Both the position numbers and the translations under genes were made by a program. A stretch of 64,000 bases of DNA from Scedosporium boydii (lineage: Eukaryota; Ascomycota; Sordariomycetes; Microascales; Microascaceae): the NCBI GenBank assembly GCA_002221725.1, contig NJFT01000012.1, positions 248,001 to 312,000 of the forward strand, given 5' to 3'. This document shows positions 11,574-24,605 of the stretch, one piece after another (within the stretch, counting starts at the first letter, position 1; every line of letters begins with the position of its first letter). The notes under the pieces are model-generated. The model made no database searches. It had not been told where the DNA came from and saw nothing but the letters and a program-made list of their open reading frames with translations.

Positions 11574-13900
11574 TCAAATCATGGGGGAGATCCTAGTTCC
11601 GAAAAGTCCAAAACGCCTCTCCCAACGAAACCCCTCTCCTGCATCTGCCTTGTCAGCATCCGCTTCAGCTACCTTGATGCCGAATTGACGGATGCAGCAG
11701 GGGAAGGGTTTGTTCACCAGCGGGTTATTTGCTTCAGAAAGTCTCTTAGATGATTGACTGCCGCGTCCATGATCATGAGATAGTTCGCCGTCTGAGCTAT
11801 CGGGTGGCAAGCCGTCCTGATCCTTATTCTTCTTCCCTGTCATGGCCGTTTCCTTCTCGGATGATTTCGCCAACTGCAGCTTGCGCTCTTCTAGGTTACC
11901 CCATAGTCTGGCGAGCCGTGTTCGCAGGTTGGCTAAACCTTGGTTGTCCGAACGAAGACTTCTTTTCGTTAACACTTATTCCTAGGTAGGGTTTTCTGGA
12001 TGGGGTGGTTTCCACCTACTTCGATGCGTTAAGATCCGTCAGGCATTCAGCGTCAGCGTTGCTCACATAAACCCAGACTCGCCCCGGCTTCGATCGTGCC
12101 TGAGGAGACGCGTCCTCTAGTTGAAGGGCGAACCGCCACTCCCACACTCTCTTGCCATCCGGAGTCCCATGTGCATCGGAATCTTCGTCGTCATCGTCAC
12201 TAGAAATGCCAGACAGAGCATCGTATTCCGTGACCTTGCGGGAATATGAAAAGTCTTCAAGCTTTTGGGGGAAAAAGTCCGTGACTCGAGCTATAACCCG
12301 ATACTTGGCATTGTTGAAAGGGATCGGTATCCTAATGGGGCTACCAACGCCGTCTAGAGACAGGTTATAATACACGGTCTTGACCATGGATAAAATAGTC
12401 GATATAGGGATGTCGACGTTTTCGCAAGATACTGACGAGCAATGAGAATCGCGATTTTGAAGAGAAAGTAAGATTCCACGAAACGGTGGCAGAAAAGGAA
12501 AGTTGGCCTACTTACCATCAGGATTTAGGTCGTGTACTTCCTGATTCTCTCGTTCTTTTACCATCTTGTTGGCGCGTTCCATTGCACGCCGCTCCTTACA
12601 GCTCAACTGTGCCGTTTGTTCGTCGTCCTCCGCACGGCGCTTTTTAGACTTCTGGTTCGCCGCACTTTTCCCGGACTGGCGGTTCTTGTTCCGTTCGTAG
12701 ACATACTTTCGACGGATAGCATTCTTTAGGCGCCGGTCCATAGTATCGCCATCAGCTAGATGGTCGAGCACTTCGGCGCCGACCTTGGAATGATTTCTCC
12801 GATCCTCTCTCAAATATCCCTCCAGATTCGCATTGTTCCTCCCGTATTTGACTTGCACATTCCGCAAGGAGACCCAAGAGCCAGCCTTGGCTTTGGTCCG
12901 CAATACGGTGGCATGAGGCTCCCAGCAAGTTATCTGCATCGACATCTTGCCTACAGGACCAGCACCGGCAGTCTCCTGAGTTGCCGGATATGCGATGTTA
13001 GCATAGCCCATAGGTTCGCCATAGACAGATCCCTCCGTGTTTTCTTCTGAAAAATGGTAAAAGGCCGGGTTTTCGGTGTAGTCGGTCACCCAGATCGTGA
13101 TTGAATCACCAAGGTCATACGGCCGTCGCACGACTCGAACAATGAGGTCGTAAAAGTTCCCTGGGCGTAGGTCTTTTAGCTGCTCGTACTTTCGTTTAAC
13201 GTTGACGGCCTGTTTAGCCATCTCCTGGAAGCTTGCTACATCCGGTACTCGCCCTTTGTCGATCGCATGGTACAGAGCGGAGATATAATTGAGGATGTCC
13301 TTGCTGGGCAGGTTATTGTTAGATGTTCTTAGGGCACGGGAGGGACAGCCAGGGGGTTTAGGGATCAGGGATGCGCGAAAGACGTGGATGCGGGTAGAAC
13401 GAGTAGTTAATATCGACAATGAATTCATGCCATGGCGTTGAACCTGTTTGCCATGATTAGCTACGTGGAGCCGGAGAATAGATGGACAACGTTAATTCCA
13501 CATACCCTGGCGCTTTGCACGTAAACAACATCACCAGCGCCAACATCTGGCATTAGATCTCTTGGTCTGAAAATGGTGAAGATGAAGTCATCAACGCCAT
13601 ATTGCGTCGATAGGTCAAAGAGGAGAATTGACGCCTTCCAGTCTATGTGAAAATTAAGCGACAGCATGTCGACATTAGTTCGGCAGAAATGCAATTTCAA
13701 GGAATATTCGCATCTTCATCAAGTTGAGCCGACTTACCAGCACCGCGGGTTTCGACGGGGGGACGAAAATCCCTGACAAGTCCGATCACATTGACGAGCT
13801 GCTGCGGATCTACTCTCTCTTCAAGTATGTCACATATCGGGATGATTTGCCGCGGAAGGACAAGTGTCGATGACGATTGCAAGCCCGAGGACGAAGCCAT
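11574..13900 (-). CDS. pot1: Telomere single-strand binding protein Pot1
   Basis: Five exons: 13738-13900, 13506-13642, 12516-13443, 12020-12431 and 11574-11961. Introns are 95, 62, 84 and 58 bases, and the spliced length gives 675 residues. The first two exons encode the start of the N-terminal OB fold (VNVIGLVRDFRPPVETRGAG, then DWKASILLFDLS). The third holds the second OB region with FYDLIVRVVRRPYDLGD and WVTDYTENPAFY. The last exons carry the conserved fungal C-terminal block, including LWGNLEERK and PFPCCIRQFG. Pot1 caps the G-rich telomere overhang and regulates telomerase. The last intron uses a non-standard acceptor (AAAAG), chosen because it keeps the frame and restores the conserved block. 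Confidence 0.88.
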
Positions 13901-16061
13901 GATGGGTTGTTCAGCTCTTTGATTGTAGGATGGGCACTTCAACATAGTGTCGGGACCGTGTCAAGATTCCGTCATGCCTTGTCGAAAGTCTAAAGATGAT
14001 GGGAAGAATGGGAAGAATGACAGGTACCCGTCGAAGGAGTGGTGGTGAATTAATCGTTGAGTGTGAACGATGGAGCTTGGGACGCGAGGTGCAGACCGCA
14101 GTCGCAAACGAAGGTGAAGGATAAGATTGAGACGCGACACAAAGCCGTGCGTGTCGATTACAGGATATCATGGATAAGACAGTGAGATACTAGAGCTACG
14201 AGGAACGAGGCTCGTACGAGCTCAGAAGGGCTTGAGAGGGGCCATATCAATCCTGCCTTGCAAGACGGTGATACTCGATACGCGATCTGGGCTTGCTTTG
14301 TATTACACGGAAGTCGCGATGGCTGCTGGAGTGCTCTGCGCGAAAGCACGTGCTGGACAGGCCCAAAAGCGAAGGTGGAAAAATAAAACGGCCTGGAAAG
14401 CCCAACCCTGATGTGGGCACACAGTATGAAGAATGTCTAGTTTAAGAGCTGCCAGTCCCTCATTGCTAGGCTCGAGCTCAGAACCCTCAATGTGCAGAGG
14501 TAGTGTACGTACTTCGTACCACAACGACAATTAAAGCGCGGGGTCCTCAAGTTCCGACTGTAGTGTACGAAGTACCTCCCACCACCAGTGATGTCAGAAC
14601 TTCGTGGAGATTGCACTCTCCCATTTTTCTCTTTTTTACTTCGTCCCTACTATAACAATGAAGTCCATCAACAGTGCTCAGAAATACTATCCGAGATCTA
14701 CTGAGACTGAGCCAGAAGGAATCTCCTAGTCCGGTTGGTCGTGGTCGAATGACAATTCACCACTACTTGATGTTAGGCTGGAGAGCCAAGATTCCCCTGA
14801 AGCGCTGTGACAAACACATGCCAAACTGTTTAGTGTGCGAAGCACGTGCTTCATGAATTCAGTGAGTGCGAACTGAGTCTTCCAGTGGATTCGTCAGACT
14901 GGCGGGGGACTGGAATCTCATATGATGGAGGCTTCGGAGATACCAATCCACAGGATTCGTGGATCCAGGCTCTGTCAAATGGGAGCTTCCAAAGGTGGTC
15001 CTAATGTCACTTTCTAGCATCAGGGTTGAGTCCGAAGTCTGTCTGTTCTCACAGTTAAATGGTTTGGAAGGTCTGACCGCTCTTCCTCGAAGCTTCCTTC
15101 CAGGCGTGGGAGAGCAAAGACAGTACGGGCAGTACGTATAAAATTGTACTTCGTACTTCAAGGTTGTTTCATACTTAGTAAACGCTGGGGAGAATAATGG
15201 ACGAGAACGGTGGTAGACTACGACGTGCAGCGAAACGAGAAGAAAGAGCACTGCATGATCAATTTCTACTTGGGATAGACTCTGACACCTGGGAAGGAGT
15301 GTTCCAACACACCAACCCAAACAAACACCAAAGCCAGCAGGATACAATTGTACAATATTTATGGGTCCTACCGTTCGAGCCTAGTATTGATTTTCGTAGA
15401 TTCTAACTATTGTCAAAGTCCCTCAAGATCAATTGGTCTTGGACTCTTGGTCATATGTTGGCTCCTCACTCCTCAGGCAAGAATACATACCCCGCCAACG
15501 CCCCCCCAAAACGGCATAAAAAAAACCTTCACCAACGGTGGACCACCAAATCTCCCCAGTAACAAAAACAGTACAATTGTACTTTGCAACAAAATATCCT
15601 GCCCATTTCGTAGTGTTGAAATTTGGGGTCCCTCCTTCTCTCCCCACTCGACTCAACTTCTCTCTTCTCTCTCCTTCCTTTCCTCACTCCTCGTCTCATC
15701 GACGTTTTTCCTTTCTCCATCTCTCTCCTGACTTCATTCCCATTCTGCCTTGATCTGTGACCCGAGGAGCACCTTTTTCTACTCTTCTTAATTACATCTT
15801 GTTTCCTACTTTCAGCGGAATAATCTTCGCCCCAAAACGAGCCTCCTGAACAGCCCGCCCGCTCCAGGACACACCTCGCCAAACTCCCACCAAGTCGCCG
15901 CCGTCCAATCAGCACGATTCTTTCAACTCCCCCCCTTTCCTTTCCAAAGGAAAACACCAAGAAAAACCTTGAACCGCCGCTCCCCGACACCCACTTCTCC
16001 TTTCCCACCAACAAACCTCTGAATTAATTTTCCTTCAACGATATCCCGCTCAGCAACAACC
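13901..16061. other. Divergent intergenic, pot1 and importin alpha
   Basis: About 2.2 kb without a supported gene. It contains the motif ACTTCGTA/TACGAAGT at 14511, 14566 and 15148. The last 450 bases before the importin alpha start are strongly pyrimidine-rich (15640-16050), like a long fungal 5' leader. The longest frame (14859-15347, minus) has no family features and contains motif copies, so I reject it. Confidence 0.5.
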
Positions 16062-18338
16062 ATGGCTGATCGATACATTCCCGAGCATCGTCGGACTCAG
16101 TTCAAGGCGAAGGGCGCCTTCAAGCCTGAAGAGCTCCGCCGCCGACGTGAAGAGCAACAAGTCGAGATCCGAAAGTCCAAGCGTGAAGAGAACTTGGCCA
16201 AGAGAAGAGGTATCGGAACCGGCGAGCGTCTCGGTGCCTCGCTTGGTGCCGCGCCAGATAGCGACGATGAGACCGCGCCCACCGAGTCCCAGGTAAGCTC
16301 TCGCATTTCTGTTGATTTTCCGCTTCCTCGCACATGCTATGGCCTGTCGCCAGCCGTCGACCGAGTCTCGGTGACGCCCCTTCTATTTTTATCTCAAAAT
16401 CCATCATCCCTTTGCACTGCACCACGTATCCTCATCCTGGCTTTTGCGAGAATCGATACGTGAAAGCGGGGAAATCTCTATTCTCTGGTGGGATGCGTTC
16501 TTGATCCCCGCCAAGGCCGCTTCACCAACAACAACCCCACCATCATACATTTGAGACCCTCGAAAGACAACCCCCGTTGAAACCACCTCCACTTGATGGC
16601 AACCCCCTGGGGGGGCCCCATGCATCTTCAATCCGCCCCCAGCGTTGTGCTCCACCTCATCATCCAACAGGGCTCTGTGTAGCCGTCTTGGATACCATTC
16701 TTCTCCCCCTCCCCTTCATTGCCCTGCTCTCCGGTCATATTCCACAAGCCTATAAACCTATGCCCATTCTTCTCCTTCCTTGATTTGTATCTGTATTTTC
16801 TTTTCCTTTTCACTCGAAATGCTAACATGGCCGATTTTTTTTTTTTTTAGCTCAATGAGGACCTCCCGCAGATGGTCGCTGGCGTTTTCTCCAACGAGAT
16901 CGACCAACAAATCAAGGCCACCACGAAATTCCGAAAGCTACTTTCCAAAGAGCGCAATCCCCCGATCGAGGAGGTTATCAAGACTGGCGTCGTCTCCCGC
17001 TTCGTTGAATTCCTTCGCTCGCCTCACACCCTCGTCCAGTTCGAGGCTGCTTGGGCCTTGACCAATATCGCCTCCGGCTCGGCGACCCAGACCCAAGTCG
17101 TTATCGAAGCCGGTGCCGTTCCCATCTTCGTCGAGCTCCTTTCGAGCCCCGAGCCCGATGTCCGCGAGCAAGCCGTCTGGGCCCTGGGCAACATTGCTGG
17201 TGACAGCCCCCACTGTCGTGACTATGTCTTGACCTGTGGCGCTCTCAAGCCTCTTTTGGCCCTCCTCGGAGATAGCCGCAAGCTTAGCATGCTGCGAAAC
17301 GCTACATGGACTTTGAGCAACTTCTGCCGTGGCAAGGCTCCCCAACCCGACTGGGCTACTGTTCGTTCTATCCCTTTGCTCCCTTTTATCTTAGGTCTAG
17401 ATTAACTGACATTCGTGCTTTAGATCTCTCCTGCCCTCCCTGTCCTCGCCAAGCTTGTCTACTCCCTCGATGATGAGGTTCTTATTGACGCCTGCTGGGC
17501 GATCAGCTATCTTTCCGACGGTTCCAACGATAAGATCCAGGCTGTTATCGAGGCCGGCATCCCCCGCCGCCTCGTCGAGCTGTTGATGCACGCGTCCACA
17601 TCGGTTCAGACCCCTGCCCTTCGATCGGTTGGTAATATCGTTACTGGCGATGATGTTCAGACTCAGGTCATCATTAACTGCGGAGCCCTTCCCTGTCTTC
17701 TTGCCCTTCTGAGCTCCAACAAGGATGGCATCCGCAAGGAGGCGTGCTGGACCATCTCGAACATTACCGCCGGTAACTCGAGCCAGATTCAGGCCGTCAT
17801 CGAGGCTAACATTGTGCCGCCCCTCATCCACCTCCTTCAGAATGGTGACCTAAAGACACGCAAGGAAGCCTGCTGGGCCATTAGCAACGCGACCTCTGGC
17901 GGCCTTCAGAAGCCCGAGCAGATCCGCTACCTCGTGTCCCAGGGATGCATCCGCCCTCTTTGCGACCTTCTCGCCTGCCCCGATAACAAGATCATCCAAG
18001 TCGCTCTTGATGGTCTCGAGAACATCCTCAAGGTTGGAGATCTCGACAAGCAAGCCTCGGGCGGACCCGAAGCCATCAACCGCTACGCTCTCTTCATCGA
18101 AGAGTGCGGAGGAATGGAGAAGATCCACGAGTGCCAGAACAACGCCAACGAGGAGATTTACATGAAGGCGTACAACATTATCGAGAAGTACTTCTCCGAC
18201 GAGGACGAGGGAGCCGACGAGATGGGTCAGGCCGGCCAGAATGGTGGAACCTTTGGCTTCGGCACAAACGGAGGTGCTGCCGGCGGACAGACTGGTGGCT
18301 TCAACTTCGCCAACGGCACCGACTCTATGGATATGTAA
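16062..18338 (+). CDS. srp1: Importin alpha (karyopherin alpha, Srp1/Kap60)
   Basis: Three exons: 16062-16292, 16851-17360 and 17424-18338, joining in phase to 551 residues. Residues 1-60 form the importin-beta-binding domain (RRTQFKAKG, then Arg/Lys-rich helices). Residues of about 90-500 are armadillo repeats with the repeated [22 protein letters not shown] and [10 protein letters not shown] signatures, whose Trp/Asn ladder binds classical nuclear localisation signals. The C-terminus is Gly/Asn-rich. The protein links cargo to importin beta for entry through nuclear pores. The first intron (558 bases) is several times longer than most introns here. A run of A follows the stop codon. Confidence 0.96.
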
Positions 18339-19708
18339 AAAAAAAAAAAGCCATCTAGAAAACGGGCATTTTTCTACTGTGCACGGGATGGCGACGGAGG
18401 ACGGCGCTCTACTTTGCACCTTGCCTTTCTGCGGAGCACTCGTTATTCGGGTATCAGCAGTATTTTGATATCCTTTTTCGTCGCGACTGCAGACTTCACA
18501 ACTACCTAAAGGGCCTCCTCTTATTCCGATTCTTACATCTCTCTCGGTCACTCCGTGTTGTCCCACTCACAGTCGATCGGCCGCATCGACACCACGCATC
18601 GTACCTCTTGTTGTTTAATACCATTTACCCCATCCCTCCACCTCCCATCACCGAAACACACTACCCCCAAACGACATTACACTGGATAACCCCCGTTTAG
18701 CCCCACTATTCCCCTACCCCCATCATCCCCCTACTTTACATGCTCTCGGTCCTTTTTCTTTTGCGATAATGAATGAGGTTGCTGGGGAAGAAAGAAATCC
18801 GCACTTTTTTTAAGCGGAGATAGACAGGCCCTATGGTAGCTTGAAAGCTCCAGCCTGAATTATGAATGAATGACGAGAGAGAGAGAGAGTGGACAACGAG
18901 TTTTGGTCCCTAAACCATGTTTCAGCTTGAGGAGAGGTGTTGTGACCACGCCAGGATGGGGGCCTCGAAGCTTCTTTCGGCCGAGTCACTACGGTTGTTT
19001 GTTTCTGGCTAGGGAGGTCGCTTGGACTCGAACACAAGGATCCTCTCTAGAACCAAAAGTTTCTCTCTCGGAAAGGGACATCCAGCATTGTTGGAATGAA
19101 AAGCCTGTAATCTTCAGCTCACGAAATTGAGATACCACAAGACAGCAGGCAGCCACCTTACTGAAGGAACTTTTTGGCCAGCGATAATGCTAGTGCATTC
19201 GCTGCTCCCAGACACTGCGGAACCCTGTGCTAGCTGGGTTAAACATCGACAACCAAGTGGTATGTTGATGGTCTTTCTTCCTAGAGGAGAGCGCCTTGTT
19301 AGCCTTGGTTCGACATGAGTAGGGAAGAAAACAAACATGATGTTGAAATCAAAAACTGTGCCACTTAAACAAGAACAATTCTTAAGTGAAAGAGCTGTAC
19401 CTGTGTAAGCTGTGAGTGATTCGTATCCTATGAAACTTGTAATGTCTGTGATTGTAAAGGGCATCTTCTGTCTGTCTAGACAAGCACAAGGAGGTGGTGT
19501 TCTGTCCGTACATACACTGAAGGATCAATAGATCCCTACAAGGTAAATATCATTTTCTAGCACCAGAACTGGCGCTTGTCGTGCTTACGAAGTAGTCCCG
19601 ATGGGCGGCTGATGACGAACAGATATCCCTCAGTTGGGCGGCATCACCGCGATCCCAATTGGGTCACTTAGACGTCGTCTCGCCAAACCCCCTGGCCAAA
19701 TCGGCAAA
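18339..19708. other. Intergenic
   Basis: About 1.4 kb with the importin alpha 3' flank (A-run right after the stop, C-rich stretch at 18620-18740), a short GA repeat near 18874-18889 and one TACGAAGT at 19586. Only short, unconvincing frames are present. Confidence 0.5.
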
Positions 19709-20656
19709 ATGGCCGGGAACACCACGAGCGACCGTTCTCCGGCCTTGGATGTGGAGGCAGCATATGGCTGTTTCCCATTTGACATGTTTGCCCTGGTATG
19801 CAAACCTTTCCGTTCATCATTGCCCGCAGCGTGTAACCGCCGAACTCACACACCACACTCAGGAGAATTGGGATTACTCCGTGCCACTGGAAGACGATGA
19901 GCAGCAGTGGAATGACCTTGTTCAGAAGTTCCTCAGCCTACCGGAGCCGGAGCGCCTGGTAAGCAAATTTCCCTATCGTAGACTACATAGCATTATAAGG
20001 CAAAAAAGCCAACCAGAACACACCAGCCCTGGCGCCAGAGGAACGCACTGCCAGGACAGTACCACCCCCACCTCGTACCTGAGAATATCGACCGAGTGCT
20101 CCGCCCCTACCAGACAGTGCAGGAGCGTAATATATGCGTGCACGTAATCCCTGCCTGTGACAACTTTATCTGGCTACGGACATGTTATATCCCCGAACTT
20201 CAGGGCCAGTATGAAGAGCTACTTGGTATCTCGGGGGCGGAAGATGACTTGGGTGTTGGTCGTCCCTGGATTCTAGATGATGCGAAGCTCTACGATTTCG
20301 GCTCTGACCGGGATACGATCGTGACGCGCATCGCGCAGCGGATGCCATCACTCTGCGACTCCTTTCCTGCATCAGTCATCGAAGATTATGAACAACTTGA
20401 GGAAAATCTCGAGACGGGGGATGAGACGGAGCTTGAGAAGGCCTCACACCGCGTTCGGTCGGTTCTCTGTGTTATTGATGAGGAAGCTATTAACAACCAA
20501 GTTATTAAGCTGTTCTGGCTAGGTCCGTATGGTAAATGCCTTTGGCATAACCAGATAGAGCCCGGCGAGTTGCAGGAGATTACAGGCACATTTCGCGGCT
20601 CGTTTACGCTTGTGGAAGCTATCTGGTCGTTTGGCACGGAGGGTGAACGCGGGTAA
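19709..20656 (+). CDS. Unrecognised three-exon protein, 270 residues
   Basis: I assemble three exons: 19709-19795, 19863-19958 and 20027-20656. The introns are 67 and 68 bases, with donors GTATGC and GTAAGC and acceptors CAG. All three joins are in phase 0 and give 270 residues, so a real gene is likely. No family is recognisable. The product is rich in Trp, Glu, Asp and Leu. It has a central aromatic segment (NFIWLRTCYIPELQGQYEEL), a Glu-rich helix-like stretch near residue 190 and a C-terminal part with LFWLGPYGKCLW. No signal peptide or membrane span is evident, so it is probably intracellular. Thirteen ATG repeats start two bases after the stop codon. The start is chosen as the first ATG in phase with exon 2. 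Confidence 0.6.
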
Positions 20657-20658
20657 CC

Positions 20659-20697
<39 letters not shown>
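20659..20697 (+). repeat. (ATG)13 microsatellite
   Basis: Thirteen uninterrupted ATG units begin two bases after the TAA stop of the unrecognised gene. If the stop were read through, the run would encode a homopolymer in each frame. Confidence 0.95.
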
Positions 20698-21083
20698 TGG
20701 AACGATGGTATATTATGTTAGGTGCGAGACAGATAAATAAGTCGTCGGAAACACAGTACTTGTAGGGGGATCTAGTGTCGTGACCGGGTCGCAATACGGT
20801 TCCAGCACAGAAAGACAATCAAATCTTAATACCGGATTACAATATAAGGCGGATGCTGGCAAGGGTTAAGATCGTGCAATGCAATCCGATCTGAAGGCCT
20901 CACACATCCAGCTGCAAGGTGATGGAGCCTCAGGCCTGTTGATATTTACTCTTTTATATAAGACAAGCTAACAAAAGCATTCTCAAGTATTGTCCCCTCC
21001 CAAACCACCCATCCCTCCTTTTGCACCAGATGGAAAATCACTAAGTATCACGACTCCGCAGCCCATCATCTAGTTATATATAG

Positions 21084-21090
<7 letters not shown>

Positions 21091-21119
<29 letters not shown>
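21091..21119 (+). repeat. (TG)n microsatellite
   Basis: About 14 TG units, preceded by a TA-rich stretch. On the other strand this gives a CA run close behind the NAD kinase stop codon. Confidence 0.95.
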
Positions 21120-21122
<3 letters not shown>

Positions 21123-21215
21123 TGTGTTAAATCAAGAGGGAGGAAAGAAAAAAGAAAGCAAAAATAAGAAGGAGAATAAACGAAAAAAAAATAAAACGAA
21201 AACTTTTGTTCCTCT

Positions 21216-23318
21216 TCACTTCCCACCTTTCTCCCACTCCTGAAACCTCTTCTGCTTCTGCCTCGTATTCCACCCCAACTTCCCACTAATACTCTTAATC
21301 CAATCCTCACTCCTCCTCCCCCCGGCCTGCACCGTAGCAAAGGGGTACCGGCTCGCGCTAATGGTGACGTAGTCGCCCGGGTGGAGCTCGACGCGCTCGC
21401 GGCCGTCGAAGCTGGCCCAGGAGCTCGTGCGGGAGTCGTAGGGGACGCCGATGCGCAAGACGATGGTGTCGGGGAGGATGATGGGGCGGAAGGAGAGGGT
21501 GTGGGGGCAGATGGAGGTGACGAGCATGATTGGGTTTTCGGGGTGGCAGAGGGAGCCGCCGGCCGCGAGGTTGTAGGCGGTTGAGCCGGTGGGGGTGGAG
21601 ACGCAGATGCCGTCGGCGAGGATGGATGTGAAGTGTTCGTCGTCGCCGAAGAGGTCGAGGCTGGAGAGAGCTGTCGGCAGAGAGAGGGCGGGTTAGAATA
21701 AAACTACCTTTATCATGAAAATATGAAACAGGGCATGCAATTGCAGCTCGGTATACTCACTTGGATTCGGACCGCGATCTACGACGATTTCATTGAGGAC
21801 CTCAAAAGTCTTGCCGTCAGGGCGATGTGTATGCTCGTCGTCATTCTCTTCACCAATGAGTTCCTCGATAAGATCTCTCCTCCTGTTGAATTCTTCCTCA
21901 GTCTCGTCCGGGTGGTCAGGGTCGTCGGCGATTGGCTTCCTCTTGATGCTGCGCATAACGGTGCTCTCGAACCGTAGCCTTAAGCTCACGCTGACGCCCT
22001 TCACGAAGGCTGTTGTGAGGATGTCATCGTAGTGGGCGAAGTCGAACTTGGTAAGGAAGCCGAGGCTCCCAAGCGAGAAGCTGATGACGGGAGGTACAAT
22101 GCTCTGGAAAAGCCAACTGGCATACAGGACGGTTCCGTCGCCGCCCAGGGTAATGATGAAATCGATCGAGTGGGGCTTAAAAAGACAAAGGTTCGTGTTC
22201 CAATAGCGCAGTTGCTTGCTGACCTTTTCGATGCAGGTTGCTTCGTCCATTCCCGTCTTTGCGGCGTACTCCTTGGCGACCGAGCGTATGAGACCGTCGG
22301 CGTCGAATCGCTTGCTGTCCTTTAGCTTATCCTCCACATATACTACATACCGCCGTTCCCGCTCCGGCGAGAGAAGCCACAAGGTGAGCTCCCTCGTCTT
22401 GGGAATCAGGTCCCTGTCGTGGATTTTGGTGAGAATAAAGAGGCTCCTAACCTTGGGCTTCAGGCGAAGGGTGCCTAGCCGTCGACTGAGCTCTCGAACA
22501 CCCCAGGCCATGTCACTCAGCTGTCTCTTTGTCAGGAGGCGGCTATTTAGGGCCGCTTGATCGGGAGGTGTGGCAACAGAGGGTAAGTTGTTAGTATCAA
22601 TGTCGTCGCAGGATATAACGGTGTGACCGGTCTGATTCGCCCATGCCCTCTCATCTGGTTGGCCTATATTACCAGTGGAAAGAGCTCGCGGCTTGACTCG
22701 TCCATAGCGAGTCATCTGCGGAGTCGGACCAGCGGCCTCCTCGCTCTCGGGTGGGCTGGGGACTTCTTGAACGGGGGCAAGGTGGTGGTCAAAGGCGGAT
22801 TGTGATGCAGTGGACGATGACGGCTGGCGGATAGAGGGCTCCGCTTCTTCGTCGAGCAAAGAGCTTGCGGACAGTAGATCCCGCTGCTGGCCCTGGAGGA
22901 GGTGATGTACGATGCAGCTTGTCTGCTGCTTGGGCTGTTTCCAGGCCGGCATGGCGACATGGAGGACGTCTATGGAGCTCTTTCGGCGATGAGTTTTTCC
23001 GGCATCGAAGGTGACCTATATAAGCAGATTTGCCATTAGTAAGTCCTGATCAGGCTCTTCCATGGGATGGAGGTAGCTCAATTAAAAGACATTCGGTGGA
23101 GGTGTAGGCCACAGCCATATATCGAGTTATGTACATACCTCAAGCTCGCCGTGCTCATGATCCTCGCTCGAGATAGAGCTCGAGCTCTGGTTGTCATCAT
23201 CGTCATCGTCAAAGGTGACATGCTTTTCAGTATCGGCGATCTCTACCATGGCTTCGGTGGACGTGGTATCGCTGCGGACATGTATATGGAATGACTGACT
23301 GGTGAGATTCGAATCCAT
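21216..23318 (-). CDS. NAD kinase
   Basis: Three exons: 23139-23318, 21761-23015 and 21216-21670, with introns of 123 and 90 bases. They give 629 residues in phase. The enzyme phosphorylates NAD (or NADH) with ATP to make NADP(H). The catalytic GGDGT motif lies in TLGGDGTVLYASWLF, followed by SLGSLGFLTKFDF. The second motif region, VVDRGPNP, is split by the last intron, and STPTGSTAYNLAAGG follows in the last exon. The N-terminal 200 or so residues are low complexity with an acidic patch, as in fungal cytosolic Utr1-like enzymes. In-frame ATGs upstream at 23522 and 23507 would add a hydrophobic stretch. I chose 23318 as the start, but the N-terminus is uncertain. Confidence 0.92.
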
Positions 23319-24605
23319 ATGGTGCAGGTGCAAGTGTTGTCTGGAGGCTTTGGCTGTCGAAGTGGGTGGAGGGGTTTTAATGGAGAATTGGCTGATGACG
23401 TCGGTGGGAATTGAGAGTGGAACAGTCAAAGTGGGACAGTGGAAGTCGAGCTGAACAATTGAGGCTAGCCTGAGGCAAGTAATGATAGCAATGATAGCAA
23501 TGATCATCCAATGCTCGTACAAAGTCGGAAGGAGGGTCCAGACCGATCGAACTACGAACTACTTCGTGCCGTTGCTAACCTTGCCAACCTTGCCAACCTC
23601 GCCGTGCTGTTCCGTTCCGTCTTCGTGGGGGCTCAAATGTTCTCTGTTAGTCAAGTATGATAGATGAGAGACGCAGGGCCCCGCGGCACAAGAGTCCATG
23701 AAGCACTGGTTGATAAAGTTTAGCTCAGATTTTATGCTCTCTAGTGTCGGAATGTCGGCAGCATCATGAAGTGTTATAGACGAATTTGTTCAGAGAAAAT
23801 CCAGCGAGAGTGCTGTTTTTTCTTGTGCCCGTGGATAGACTGTGAGATGATGGATCAATCTTCTTGGCAGGTTGCATCAAACGAATCGACTTCTTAATCT
23901 ATGAAGGATTGATCCCGGTCGATGACTCGATGCTGCAAATGTTATCGTCTGCGAAGTAAACTACATGAATGACCTCATCCAGATATGAGTGGTGCTCCGT
24001 ACCTTTGTACAGTAAATCGTAAGAATACTAACCCATTGGTCTACGTTACGGCAGCCCGTCGGGGTAACGGTTGGACCGCTATCAATAATTCCAATTATAG
24101 GACCCAAAACTGCGCTGGGTACTGTCTTTGTCCCCCAGCACGAGATACGACAGAGGAATATTGTTGGATCTGGGATGACCTGAGTTGGGATTAAGATCTC
24201 TTCCCCAGTTGTCGATGTTGAACTAAAACTAAAAAGATCAGTGCTCGCGTCCCAGAGCTCAGGGATTTAAGCTTCGATTCCTCCTCCCAGGACCCTTGCG
24301 CTGTCCTGTCTGTGCTGTCTTAATCTAATCTCCAGTCGCCTCGGTCAGTGCCCAGGGTCCCGTAAACTTGCACCGACAATTGCAGCTAAGCACCTGATCA
24401 CCCCTCCAAGTCAGACCGTTTTGAGAGCTCCAAGCTCTGAAGTGGGGTTCGTCAGGGGCCCACACAAGCTCAGCTGCATGGACGTCGCCAGGCCTATTGA
24501 ACCGCACAGCCCGTGATGCACGATCCGTTACATTTGATCTGGATGTCTTGTCGACGCAGCCTAGCTGTAGCATACAGGAGAGTCACCGCAGCACGCTATT
24601 CCACC
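23319..24605. other. Divergent intergenic, NAD kinase and hnt3
   Basis: About 1.3 kb holding both promoters. A near-perfect small tandem repeat with ATGATAGCA units lies at 23480-23505, in the NAD kinase leader. No gene is supported. Confidence 0.5.

Larger units (their letters stand above)
20657..21215. other. Convergent intergenic with microsatellites
   Basis: Spacer between the unrecognised gene and the 3' end of NAD kinase. It holds the ATG run, a TG run and a purine-rich stretch at 21130-21200. No gene is visible. Confidence 0.5.

Noticed and set aside
14859..15347. 162-codon minus-strand frame between pot1 and importin alpha
   Set aside because: It has no family features and reads through copies of the short TACGAAGT motif, which elsewhere is strictly non-coding.
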